Origin: Candidatus Parcubacteria bacterium
Lineage (GTDB): Bacteria > Patescibacteriota > Patescibacteriia > PEXW01
NCBI GenBank assembly: GCA_003597955.1
Contig: QZJU01000020.1
Location: 62,001-126,000 of the forward strand
Length of the DNA: 64,000 bases
Direction: 5' to 3'
Shown: one piece after another, positions 43,043-50,661 of the stretch
Layout of the letters: each line of letters starts with the position of its first letter
How positions within the stretch are numbered: position 1 is the stretch's first letter
Made by a program: the position numbers and the translations under genes
The notes under the pieces: model-generated
What the model saw: only the letters and a program-made list of their open reading frames with translations
What the model was told of the DNA's origin: nothing
The model's database searches: none

Positions 43043-43486
43043 TTAAGTGAGTAATTTTTTTACTAGAACCTGAACCATCTTGCCGTCCGCCTGGGTGCCA
43101 ACTTTGGCCATAACTGATCCCATGACCTTGCCAAAATCCCTCGGGCCCTGGGCGTTAACAGCGCCAATCTGTTCGCGGATAATCTTTTCGATTTCCGCCT
43201 CGGGCAATTGTTCTGGCAAATACTTTTTCAAAATTTCCAAGGCCTGCGTGTCTTTTTGGGCCAAGTCTTCGCGGCCGCCAGCCTGAAATTGCGTAATTGC
43301 TTCGGTTCTTCTTTTTATTTCCGAGGCAATCTGCTTTTCCACCTCGGCATTGGTCAAGTCTTCCCTTTTGGCAATCTTGGCATTATGCAGGACGCTTTTC
43401 AGAAACCGCAAAACTTCAACCTTATCGGTTTCTTTATTTTTCAAAGCTCCCACCAGGTCCGCTTCAATTTTCTCCGATAAATTCAT
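43043..43486 (-). CDS. GatB/YqeY domain protein
   Basis: A 147-residue YqeY-like protein: small helical domain related to the tail of GatB that binds tRNA. Recognised by LSEKIEADLVGALKNK, VLRFLKSVLHN, EILKKYLPEQLPEAEI and VMGSVMAKVGTQADGK. Exact role unsettled in the family; involvement in tRNA-dependent amidation is assumed. Its ATG overlaps the rpsU stop by one base (TAATG), the common rpsU-yqeY pairing. Confidence 0.93.
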   Translation of the reverse strand: MNLSEKIEADLVGALKNKETDKVEVLRFLKSVLHNAKIAKREDLTNAEVEKQIASEIKRRTEAITQFQAGGREDLAQKDTQALEILKKYLPEQLPEAEIEKIIREQIGAVNAQGPRDFGKVMGSVMAKVGTQADGKMVQVLVKKLLT

Positions 43487-43773
43487 TATTTAAGCTTTAC
43501 GTTCAAGAGTTTGGCTAAACTTCTGACCCTACCTCGGCCTTTGGACTTGGCCATTATCTCGTCTAGGCGGCCAATTTTTCTTAAATACTCTTTTTTGTCA
43601 GAAATTTTGGCCTTGCGAATGGCTTTTTCCTTATTTTGTCTTTCGTTTGGCGCGGGCACATAATATTGGCCCTTTTTGGTGCGCAGCAAAATTCCGCTTT
43701 GCTGAACGCGTCGGTTAAATCGGCGAATTAAACTCTCGGATGATTCATTGTCTTTCTTCTTTACTTCAACCAC
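43486..43773 (-). CDS. rpsU: 30S ribosomal protein S21
   Basis: A 95-residue S21. The core VEVKKKDNESSESLIRRFNRRVQQSGIL is typical; the basic C-terminal part (KAKISDKKEYLRKIGRL..., GRGRVRSLAKLL) is longer than in Escherichia coli, where the protein has 71 residues. AAGGAGG lies upstream of the start. S21 sits near the anti-Shine-Dalgarno region of 16S rRNA. Forms an operon with the YqeY-like gene. Confidence 0.9.
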   Translation of the reverse strand: MVEVKKKDNESSESLIRRFNRRVQQSGILLRTKKGQYYVPAPNERQNKEKAIRKAKISDKKEYLRKIGRLDEIMAKSKGRGRVRSLAKLLNVKLK

Positions 43774-43902
43774 GATATTAAGACACCTCCTTACAAGGGA
43801 TTAAAAATAAAAATTTGAGTGAATTGAATATAACATTTCCACCAGTGTATGTCAAACCAAAAAATCCAAAATTTTATTGGATCAAAGTTTGCTCAAAAAT
43901 AT

Positions 43903-44229
43903 TTAAAAATGCGTGCCGTGCAAAATATGGATATGCAGATGTTCGACTTCCTGACCGCCGTCCCGACCGGTCCGGATCAGGGTTTGAAACCCCGAGTGCT
44001 TCAATTTCAGAATTTTCGCGACCTGACCTATGCCAGCGATAATTTCGGCCATAAGCTTTTGGTCAACTGGCTCAAAATCCACCAGGCTGGCAATGTGCTT
44101 TTTGGGAATCAACAAAACATGCACCGGCGCCATGGGGTGAATGTCTTTAAACGCCACCAGGGTTTCACTCTCCCAAACAATTTCGCTGGGAATTTCTTTT
44201 TGGGCGATTTTGCAAAAAATACAAACCAT
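43903..44229 (-). CDS. HIT-family nucleotide hydrolase/transferase
   Basis: A 108-residue histidine triad protein. CIFCKIAQKEIP starts the HINT-branch fold, and the triad is HLHIHIL (H-x-H-x-H) near the C-terminus. These proteins hydrolyse aminoacyl-AMP or other purine phosphoramidates; the exact substrate is unknown. The C-terminus is short. It follows hisS by 8 bases, so the two share a transcript. Confidence 0.94.
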   Translation of the reverse strand: MVCIFCKIAQKEIPSEIVWESETLVAFKDIHPMAPVHVLLIPKKHIASLVDFEPVDQKLMAEIIAGIGQVAKILKLKHSGFQTLIRTGRDGGQEVEHLHIHILHGTHF

Positions 44230-44237
44230 AAAAAAAT

Positions 44238-45602
44238 TTACTTCACCTCGGGATTCAAGATGATTTTGTCACCGTTCGTTTTTTTTATTCGTTTCTGAAT
44301 CTCGGGTATAGCCTTGGAAAAATCAATCACTTCCTGAATGCCGCTTTCCATATCCCGAACGAGAACTGTCCCGTCAACCATTTCTTTTTGACCCAAAATT
44401 AAGGTAAAGGGCGCGCGTAAGCGATTGGCGGCTTCCAATTGAGTCTTGATGCTAGTCTTAGAAAAAGTTGCGGCCACCTTGACACCCAGCGCCCGAAATT
44501 CCCGGAAAAGTTTTAAAGTTTTTTTCCGAGCGGCATCGCCCAGCTGCGCCAAAAATACATCGGGCCGCGGCGGCGTCGGCGGCTGAATACCTCGCGCTTT
44601 CATCTGAATGATGACTCTTTCGATGCCGCAGGCAAAACCTATTGCCGGCGTGGGTCGTCCGCCGAAAGTTTCCACCAAACCATCATAGCGCCCGCCGCCA
44701 CCCAAAGCCGATTGCTGTTTCTCTGTGCCGACATCATCAGCTGGAATGTATTCGAAAGCCGTGTGGGTATAATAATCCAGACCTCTGACGATCCGGGGGT
44801 TTAGATCATAGACAACCTCCATATCGTCCAAATGTTCCAGGACTTTGGTGAAATGCTCTTTAGCTTCTTCCGAAAGATGATCCAAAAACGCGGGCGCGTC
44901 TTGCACCAAAGTCTGACAAGTCTCAACCTTGCAATCCAAAACCCGCATGGGATTTTTTAGCATCCGCTTTTTGCAGTCTTCACACAATTGACTCTTTCGG
45001 GATTTTAAATATTCGGTCAAAACTTTCACATAGGCAATCCGCGAAGCGGCGTCACCGACCGAGTTAATCTGAACTTTCACCGGCAGACCCAGCTCTTGTA
45101 AAATAGTCGCGCCCAAAGCCACGGTTTCCGCGTCAACCACAGGGTGACCGTCACCAATGATTTCAAAACCAAATTGCCAAAACTGCCGGTACCGACCACT
45201 CTGGGGCCGGTCATAGCGGAACATCGGACCTAAGTAAAACAACTTGATGGGCTGCGGCAAAGACATAAATCCGTGCTCCAGGTAAGCCCGAACCACACTG
45301 GCCGTGCCTTCGGGCCGCAAAGCAATATTATCGCCGCCGCGGTCGGTGAAGACAAACATCTCTTTTTCGATAATATCAGTGTCTTTGCCGACCGACCGCA
45401 CAAAAAGATTTTGTTCCTCCAAAATGGGGGTTTCAATCCTTTCAAAACCAAAATCTGAAGCAATGGAAACAACCTTGTTCATTACTAAATTCCACCAAGG
45501 CCAATCCACAGGCAGAATGTCTTTCATGCCTCGAACGAGGTTGGGTGTTTTACCTTTTTTGAGAATGAAAACTTCTGGGGCGGGGGTTTTTTTAGGCAAC
45601 AT
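44238..45602 (-). CDS. hisS: Histidyl-tRNA synthetase
   Basis: A 454-residue class II synthetase. Motif 1 lies around VMNKVVSIASDFGFERIETPILE, motif 2 is FRYDRPQSGRYRQFWQFGFEI, motif 3 is PTPAIGFACGIERVI. HisA-type loops are RGLDYYTHTAFEY and GGGGRYDGLVE. A cluster of four Cys (CEDCKKRMLKNPMRVLDCKVETC) is the insertion seen in many bacterial HisRS. The anticodon domain is at the C-terminus. The N-terminus has about 20 extra residues. Confidence 0.97.
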   Translation of the reverse strand: MLPKKTPAPEVFILKKGKTPNLVRGMKDILPVDWPWWNLVMNKVVSIASDFGFERIETPILEEQNLFVRSVGKDTDIIEKEMFVFTDRGGDNIALRPEGTASVVRAYLEHGFMSLPQPIKLFYLGPMFRYDRPQSGRYRQFWQFGFEIIGDGHPVVDAETVALGATILQELGLPVKVQINSVGDAASRIAYVKVLTEYLKSRKSQLCEDCKKRMLKNPMRVLDCKVETCQTLVQDAPAFLDHLSEEAKEHFTKVLEHLDDMEVVYDLNPRIVRGLDYYTHTAFEYIPADDVGTEKQQSALGGGGRYDGLVETFGGRPTPAIGFACGIERVIIQMKARGIQPPTPPRPDVFLAQLGDAARKKTLKLFREFRALGVKVAATFSKTSIKTQLEAANRLRAPFTLILGQKEMVDGTVLVRDMESGIQEVIDFSKAIPEIQKRIKKTNGDKIILNPEVK

Positions 45603-45616
45603 ATTTTTAAAAGCCC

Positions 45617-46225
45617 TTAAGGATTAATGAGTTGATAACTCGGCAGGGTATCGTTCTGAAAAGTATAGGACGGGGTGCGGAAACGCGTTAAGCGATCAAA
45701 CGGCCAAGCGCGAATCCAGGTTTTCCCAACAATGTATTTCCGCGCAACTGGCCCGAAAATTCTGGAATCCAAGCTGGCTGGCCGGTTATCACCCAAAAGC
45801 AAATATTGATCCGGGCCTAAACTTATGTTCAATGAGCCGGTTGTTAAAACAGTATTGGCTAAATACGCTTCTTCAAGCAAGCCTTGGCCATTTATGTAAA
45901 CTTTATTATTGCTGATCGAAACATTCTCGTTTGGCAAGCCGATTACGCGCTTAATGAAATACTGGCTGGGATCTTTCGGGTATTTAAAAACCACCACTTC
46001 GCCGCGTTTAGGATCTCGAAAGTGATAAGTTAGCTCATCAATCAGTAAGTACTCGTGATCTTCGTAATTCGGTTCCATGGAAGCGCCTTTTACATAAAAC
46101 GGCTGCAACAAAAGATACCGAACCGGAATAATGATGGCTAAAGAAATGGCCACAACTTTGATGGCTTCCCAGAGTACTAACCAGCCGGACATTGCTTGGG
46201 GATCTTTTTGGGGCGGATTTGGCAT
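45617..46225 (-). CDS. lepB: Signal peptidase I
   Basis: A 202-residue protease with one N-terminal membrane helix (AIKVVAISLAIIIPVRYLLLQPF). Catalytic Ser is in VKGASMEPNYEDHEYLL and Lys in YFIKRVIGLPNE; YLLLGDNRPASLDSRIFGPV is the box E motif (GDN...S.DSR). It removes signal peptides from exported proteins such as the NHL and giant surface proteins. Fourteen bases upstream of hisS. Confidence 0.97.
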   Translation of the reverse strand: MPNPPQKDPQAMSGWLVLWEAIKVVAISLAIIIPVRYLLLQPFYVKGASMEPNYEDHEYLLIDELTYHFRDPKRGEVVVFKYPKDPSQYFIKRVIGLPNENVSISNNKVYINGQGLLEEAYLANTVLTTGSLNISLGPDQYLLLGDNRPASLDSRIFGPVARKYIVGKTWIRAWPFDRLTRFRTPSYTFQNDTLPSYQLINP

Positions 46226-46259
46226 AAGTTATTTTTAAGGAAAAAAATTTATTATTAAA

Positions 46260-46328
46260 TGGTGGCCACTGCTGGACTCGCCTGTCCTCCGCAGAAGCAC
46301 CCGTCTGCTTCGCAGGATGGAAACCAGC
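46260..46328 (-). other. tRNA 3' fragment with a 41-base insertion in the T loop
   Basis: Read on the minus strand: T-stem GCTGG, loop bases TT, a 41-base hairpin-forming insert (46321-46281), then CGAGT, T-stem CCAGC, acceptor AGTGGCC, A, CCA. Removing the insert restores the canonical loop TTCGAGT. A possible partner acceptor (GGCCACC, 46604-46598) lies on the other side of tRNA-Val. Confidence 0.55.
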
Positions 46329-46334
46329 GACTTT

Positions 46335-46350
46335 CCCGCCGTACGGCGGG
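46335..46350. repeat. CCCGCC-GTAC-GGCGGG palindrome
   Basis: Perfect 16-base palindrome beside the tRNA 3' fragment. Confidence 0.8.
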
Positions 46351-46385
46351 ACGCTAGGGCCCGCTTAGTCTGCTGATTATATTTC

Positions 46386-46462
46386 TGGTGGGGACGAGAG
46401 GACTCGAACCTCTGACCTTACGGATGTGAACCGTACGCTCTAACCAACTGAGCTACGTCCCC
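46386..46462 (-). tRNA. tRNA-Val (anticodon CAC)
   Basis: Complete cloverleaf of 77 bases with encoded CCA: acceptor GGGGACG/CGTCCCC, D loop AGTTGGTTA, anticodon loop TTCACAT, T loop TTCGAGT. Reads the GUG codon. Confidence 0.96.
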
Positions 46463-46527
46463 GAAACAAATTACAAGATATGAAACTTAGCATTGTTGAA
46501 GAGACGAAGCAGGCGCGGCGGGTAACT

Positions 46528-46543
46528 CCCGCCATTCGGCGGG
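46528..46543. repeat. CCCGCC-ATTC-GGCGGG palindrome
   Basis: Second member of the same palindrome type, inside the spacer upstream of tRNA-Val. Confidence 0.75.
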
Positions 46544-46546
46544 ATC

Positions 46547-46585
46547 CCCGATATTTCCGAAATCGAAGATTTCGGAAATATCGGG
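46547..46585. repeat. Perfect 18-base inverted repeat hairpin
   Basis: CCCGATATTTCCGAAATC and its exact complement, separated by 3 bases. No T run follows, so it is not a terminator. It directly abuts the tRNA 5' fragment. Confidence 0.9.
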
Positions 46586-46586
46586 A

Positions 46587-46604
46587 CAGCTGAGCTAGGT
46601 GGCC
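46587..46604 (-). other. tRNA 5' fragment
   Basis: The minus strand reads GGCCACC-TA-GCTC-AGCTG: acceptor strand, bases 8-9, D stem and start of a D loop. It is cut off by palindromes. Its acceptor pairs with six of seven bases of the 3' fragment at 46264-46270. Confidence 0.5.
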
Positions 46605-46643
46605 GCGACGGACTAACCAACTGCCTGTTTGCACACCGACCTA

Positions 46644-46690
46644 CCCGCCAATGCTAAGCGAGAGCTGGCGGGGCTTGCAAGGTAGGCGGG
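46644..46690. repeat. Nested palindrome CCCGCCA/TGGCGGG within CTACC/GGTAG
   Basis: CCCGCCA (46644-46650) and TGGCGGG (46666-46672), with outer CCTACC/GGTAGG pairing. The whole 46226-46835 spacer holds only tRNA material and such palindromes. Confidence 0.7.
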
Positions 46691-46835
46691 CCCTCCTATC
46701 AAACCCCAATAAATATAGGCGAATGTGCGGAATTCTAACACATTTTCAAGTTTTGGCAAGGGCGAAGTCTAAAAATCTTAACGACTTGACGGATTATTAG
46801 AAAATTGTTACGGTCAACATACAAACAGCGGTTCT

Positions 46836-48383
46836 ATGCCAGAAATGACAAAGTCAAAACGGGTTGAACCTCAACCTGCCGACCAGCCCGGACCGGAGAC
46901 CAAAAACTCTCCGAGGATTTTGTTGTCTAAAGCTACGGAAAAACCCAAAAATAAATTGCGGATTCATTGGTGGCGGTTGGGTTTCATCGCGTTCGGGATT
47001 TTTGCGATTGCCATTATTTTGGTGGGCTGGCGTGTGCTGACGGTCGGCACCCAGGTTTTTCACGGCAACAACAATGCTTCAGCTTTAAGCCAATTGGGCA
47101 GATTAATTGTGCCGGGTGATCGAGAATTAAAAAATGACGGGAATAAACGCACTAATTTTCTTTTTGTGGGCCACGGAGGCGAAGGCCACGACGGCCCTTA
47201 CTTGGCTGACACCATTATTTTCGCAAGCCTGGACCAGAACCAAAATTCCGTCGCTATGCTTTCGATTCCCCGCGATTTTTTGGTCGACCTGCCGGGCTAT
47301 GGCTACCGGAAGATCAACAACGCCTTGGCCTTCGGTCTGACCGAGGCCAACCCCAGCGGCGGAGACGAACTAATGCTAAAGGTCGTGGAAAGCATCACTG
47401 GACAAAAAATTCACTATTATATGCGGATTGATTTCAACGGCTTTAGAAAAGCAGTTGACGATTTGGGCGGCATCGAGGTGAATGTTGAAAATTCTTTCAC
47501 GGATTACCAATACCCAACCTACAATTATGGCTACCAAACCATAAAATTTGAGGCCGGCGAACAACATTTCAACGGCGAAAAAGCCCTGCAGTTTGCGCGT
47601 TCCCGTCACGGCACCAATGGCGAGAATTCCGACTTTGCCCGCTCTATTCGCCAGCAAAAATTACTTTTTGCTTTTCGAGAAAAAGCCTTGACTTTAGGCA
47701 CACTGACCAATCCCGGAAAAATCAATGCCCTCCTGAAAACTCTGGGCGACCATGTTTCCAGCAACTTGGAGCTTTGGGAAGTTCTACGCCTAGCTGAAGT
47801 CGCAAAAAATCTTTCGACTCATAGCGTAATCACCCGAGTTTTGGAAACCGGTCCGACAGGTCTGGTTAAAGCAGCTACTGGCTTGGATGGCGCATATGTT
47901 TTGCAGCCAAGAATCGGCCTTGGTAATTACCAAGAAATTCAAGAACTAACTAAAGACATTTTTATTTTAAATCAAGTGGCTAAGGAGGCGGCCCCAATTC
48001 AAATTCAAAACGCAACCAGCGAAAAAGGCTTGGCCGAAACTGCGGCCACAACTCTTAATGGCTTTGCTTACGAAGTTACTTCAGTGACTAACCTAAAAAC
48101 TACCCGCTACGACCAAAGTTTTGTTGTGGATCTTTCCAACGGCCATGCCGTGCAAACCGTAGCGCAATTAAAAAAACGCTACAACGCAGAAGTAGTCACG
48201 GAACTGCCGGCCGATATCACTTTGCAACTAAATCAAAACCTCAACGGCAACTTGAATCAAAACCGAAACTTGTCTCTGAACCCGCCAAAAATAATCTTGG
48301 TTTTGGGCCGTGCGTCCGTGACAACGGTCAACAATCAAGCAAAACCCCATCTACAAAAAGCTTCACCGACTAGTTCAATTTAG
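46836..48383 (+). CDS. LytR-CpsA-Psr (LCP) family protein
   Basis: A 515-residue membrane protein: basic cytoplasmic start, one helix (LGFIAFGIFAIAIILVGWRVL, about 50-70), an LCP domain (about 105-290) with NFLFVGHGG, ADTIIFASLD, MLSIPRDFLVDLPGYGYRKINNA and LQFARSRHG; these Arg/Asp residues bind the polyprenyl pyrophosphate. A LytR C-terminal domain follows at about 395-465, then an Asn-rich segment (NQNLNGNLNQNRNLS). LCP enzymes attach glycopolymers to peptidoglycan. Start: ATG 46836 or 46845; no clear ribosome binding site. Five bases before der. Confidence 0.92.
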   Translation: MPEMTKSKRVEPQPADQPGPETKNSPRILLSKATEKPKNKLRIHWWRLGFIAFGIFAIAIILVGWRVLTVGTQVFHGNNNASALSQLGRLIVPGDRELKNDGNKRTNFLFVGHGGEGHDGPYLADTIIFASLDQNQNSVAMLSIPRDFLVDLPGYGYRKINNALAFGLTEANPSGGDELMLKVVESITGQKIHYYMRIDFNGFRKAVDDLGGIEVNVENSFTDYQYPTYNYGYQTIKFEAGEQHFNGEKALQFARSRHGTNGENSDFARSIRQQKLLFAFREKALTLGTLTNPGKINALLKTLGDHVSSNLELWEVLRLAEVAKNLSTHSVITRVLETGPTGLVKAATGLDGAYVLQPRIGLGNYQEIQELTKDIFILNQVAKEAAPIQIQNATSEKGLAETAATTLNGFAYEVTSVTNLKTTRYDQSFVVDLSNGHAVQTVAQLKKRYNAEVVTELPADITLQLNQNLNGNLNQNRNLSLNPPKIILVLGRASVTTVNNQAKPHLQKASPTSSI

Positions 48384-48388
48384 AAGTT

Positions 48389-49720
48389 ATGGCTTATCCA
48401 GCCGTCCTGATTTTGGGACGGACTAATGTGGGCAAATCGACCTTATTCAACCGCCTCTCGGGCGGACGCTTTGCCATCACTCACGCATCGGCTCACACCA
48501 CCCGGGATCTTCAAAAACAACCTGTCAGCTGGAACAATAAACTTTTTACCTTAATTGACAGTGGGGGTTTTGACCTGCGACCAGACACCGACTTGTCCGC
48601 CGCAGTCCTCAAACAAATTGAAAATGCCAGCCAGGCAGCTGAAGTGGTTGTCTTAGTGATCGACGGTGGCTTTGGCTGGAGCCAGGCGGAAAATCAGCTT
48701 TTTAAAAAACTTGCCAAAGCGCAGAAAAAAATAATTATTGCTGTTAATAAAATGGATTCCCCCGCAGCAAGAAACCAGTCGGAATTAACCCAGCGCTTGA
48801 AGCGGGGACCGGATAAGCCGATTTTTGTTTCGGCAAAAAACGGCGGCGGCACAGGTGACTTGCTGGACGCGATTACGGCCAAACTGGAAGCGAATTACCC
48901 CCCTGCCAAGGCCGCGACGACTTGCAAAGTCGCAATCGTTGGCAAAACTAATGTCGGCAAGTCCGCCTTAACCAATGCTTTATTAGGTGAAGAGGTTCGG
49001 GTGGTTTCCGGCCTGCCCCACACCACTCGGGACGTTGCCGAATATGAGATAATTTTTCAGAAACAGGCAATTATCCTGATTGATACCGCGGGCGTTAGAA
49101 CTCGCGGCCGCACGGCTGACCAGATTGAAGCGTTAAGCCTGAAGGCCACTTTAAACGCTTTGGCCGAAGCGGATATCGCGATGCTGGTCTGGTCGGCAAA
49201 TGAAAAAATCGGCTTGGTGGAAAAAACCCTGGCCGGTTATGCCGCCAAGAATCAAAAGGGCTTGTTGCTTGTGGCTAACCAAGTTGATAAATTGCCAAGC
49301 CGTGATTCTCGAGAACTTAAGCATTTGGAAAAAATTTATCGGTGCAGCCTGGCTTATGTAAATTGGGCACCCTTGCTCTTTGCCTCCGCCCTGAAAAAAA
49401 CCGGCCTGGAAAAAATCCTAGATGTTCTGCTGCAAATCCGGCTGGAAAACAGCAAGCGCCTGACCCTGGAGCAGTTAAACCAAATCCGCAAGGAAATTAT
49501 TAGGAGTTTGAATTTTAAAACCTCTTGGCAGAAAAAAATTTCTGCGCGGCTAGAACAAACGCCCAGTCCCAGCCCGAATTTTGAGCTTAAGGTCGACGGG
49601 CGCCACGCCTTACCGGAAGCGATTATTAAAATCGCCGAAAAAAAACTGCGGGAAAAACATGGATTTGTGGGCGTGCCTTTAGGTTTAAAATTACTTCAAC
49701 CTTTTGCGAAAAAAATATGA
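48389..49720 (+). CDS. der: Ribosome assembly GTPase Der (EngA)
   Basis: A 443-residue protein with two GTPase domains in tandem. Domain 1: P-loop GRTNVGKST, switch TTRDL, DSGG (normally DTGG), NKMD. Domain 2: GKTNVGKSA (about 185), HTTRDV, DTAGV, NQVD. A KH-like C-terminal domain follows. It helps assemble the 50S subunit. The Ser in DSGGF of the first domain is a small departure. Overlaps pth by 4 bases. Confidence 0.95.
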   Translation: MAYPAVLILGRTNVGKSTLFNRLSGGRFAITHASAHTTRDLQKQPVSWNNKLFTLIDSGGFDLRPDTDLSAAVLKQIENASQAAEVVVLVIDGGFGWSQAENQLFKKLAKAQKKIIIAVNKMDSPAARNQSELTQRLKRGPDKPIFVSAKNGGGTGDLLDAITAKLEANYPPAKAATTCKVAIVGKTNVGKSALTNALLGEEVRVVSGLPHTTRDVAEYEIIFQKQAIILIDTAGVRTRGRTADQIEALSLKATLNALAEADIAMLVWSANEKIGLVEKTLAGYAAKNQKGLLLVANQVDKLPSRDSRELKHLEKIYRCSLAYVNWAPLLFASALKKTGLEKILDVLLQIRLENSKRLTLEQLNQIRKEIIRSLNFKTSWQKKISARLEQTPSPSPNFELKVDGRHALPEAIIKIAEKKLREKHGFVGVPLGLKLLQPFAKKI

Positions 49721-50349
49721 AACCCTTTATAATTCTCGGACTTGGCAACCCAGGCAAAAAATATTTGAACCACCGTCACAATGTGGGTTTTCGGATTTTA
49801 GACGCGCTGGCCGCCAAATGGCAGCTTAGTGGCTTCCAGGAAAATTCGGATTTAAACGGCGCCTGGGCTAGCAAACCTGGCGACCCAATAGTCTATTTGG
49901 TTAAGCCTCTGACCTTTATGAATGAATCCGGGCACGCCGCCCAAAAATTCAGCAATTTTTACAAAATCCCGCCCGAAAATCTTTGGGTAATTCATGATGA
50001 TATGGATCTGCCTTTCGAGCAAATTAAAATCCACCGCGATATCTCCGCCGGCGGACACAACGGGGTAAAATCAATCATTGAAAATTTGCATACCCAAAAT
50101 TTCTGGCGTTTCCGAATCGGCATAAGCCGGCCGCGGTTAGGAGACTTAAATGCCGATGGTCGTATTGATTCCCGAGAGTGGGCCATTGCTAGATATGACA
50201 GTGCCGATTATGTTTTGGCGGATTTTGACCCACAGCAACAAAGTGCCTTGCCAGATATCCTAAACCGAACCTTGGCCGCGATTGAAATGGCTTTAGCCGA
50301 AGGACCGGCCAGGGCTGCCAATTTTTATAACCAAAAAACCAGCTCTTAA
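49717..50349 (+). CDS. pth: Peptidyl-tRNA hydrolase
   Basis: A 210-residue enzyme that cleaves peptidyl-tRNA released by stalled ribosomes. Motifs are LGNPGKKYLNHRHNVGFRILD (catalytic His in RHNVG), KPLTFMNESG, VIHDDMDLPF and SAGGHNGVKSI. An insert RLGDLNADGRIDSREWAIARYDSADYVL is longer than usual. Start overlaps der (ATGA-type). The C-terminus overlaps the terminator of a minus-strand RNA candidate. Confidence 0.96.
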   Translation: MKPFIILGLGNPGKKYLNHRHNVGFRILDALAAKWQLSGFQENSDLNGAWASKPGDPIVYLVKPLTFMNESGHAAQKFSNFYKIPPENLWVIHDDMDLPFEQIKIHRDISAGGHNGVKSIIENLHTQNFWRFRIGISRPRLGDLNADGRIDSREWAIARYDSADYVLADFDPQQQSALPDILNRTLAAIEMALAEGPARAANFYNQKTSS

Positions 50350-50531
50350 ACTCCGGCTGGCTTTGGTCACTCTTCTCTTATACCCCGCGTCCACGCTCAA
50401 GACACATCGGAAAACCGAGGAATCTTGGTTAAAGCAATCGCTGAGGAATAGGAGGGGTACCCCAGGATCACGGTGTGGACGCAGGATAGAAGAGAACAGT
50501 TTAGGAAATTTTAATCTTCTTTGATTTTCGA
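50335..50531 (-). ncRNA. Candidate 6S-like RNA, about 195 nt
   Basis: A minus-strand promoter (TTGACA 50561-50566, 17 bases, TAGGTT 50538-50543) is followed by a gene-free stretch that ends in CCAGC/GCTGG (50339-50360) and TTTTTT. The ends pair: GCGTCCAC (50387-50394 on plus) with GTGGACGC (50475-50482), plus TCTTCTCT/AGAAGAGA further out, giving a long rod with a large internal bubble. That shape and length fit 6S RNA. Sequence alone cannot prove identity. Confidence 0.5.
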
Positions 50532-50537
50532 AAAATT

Positions 50538-50566
50538 AACCTAACATTATTTATTTTTTTTGTCAA
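50538..50566 (-). promoter_or_regulatory. Promoter of the 6S-like candidate
   Basis: TTGACA-N17-TAGGTT on the minus strand; its -35 touches the palindrome at 50567. Confidence 0.65.
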
Positions 50567-50609
50567 CCCCGCACCACCTCGTACCATATTGATGCAGGGT
50601 GGTGCGGGG
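50567..50609. repeat. CCCCGCACCACC inverted repeat
   Basis: Twelve-base perfect arms with a 19-base loop. The arm shares GTGGTGCGGGGTTGACAAAA with the element at 19892-20000, including the -35 of the promoter that follows. Confidence 0.85.
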
Positions 50610-50661
50610 CCAACCCTTTTGATTAAATTTGATAAAAACCCTGAATTCAAACCTAGCCTTC

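Noticed and set aside
46440-46634. Minus-strand open frame of 64 codons across tRNA-Val
   Set aside because: It covers the tRNA and palindromes; the product is an artefact of tRNA sequence.
50629-50661. TTG start of mfd at 50629
   Set aside because: No ribosome binding site; ATG 50662 begins a more plausible N-terminus.
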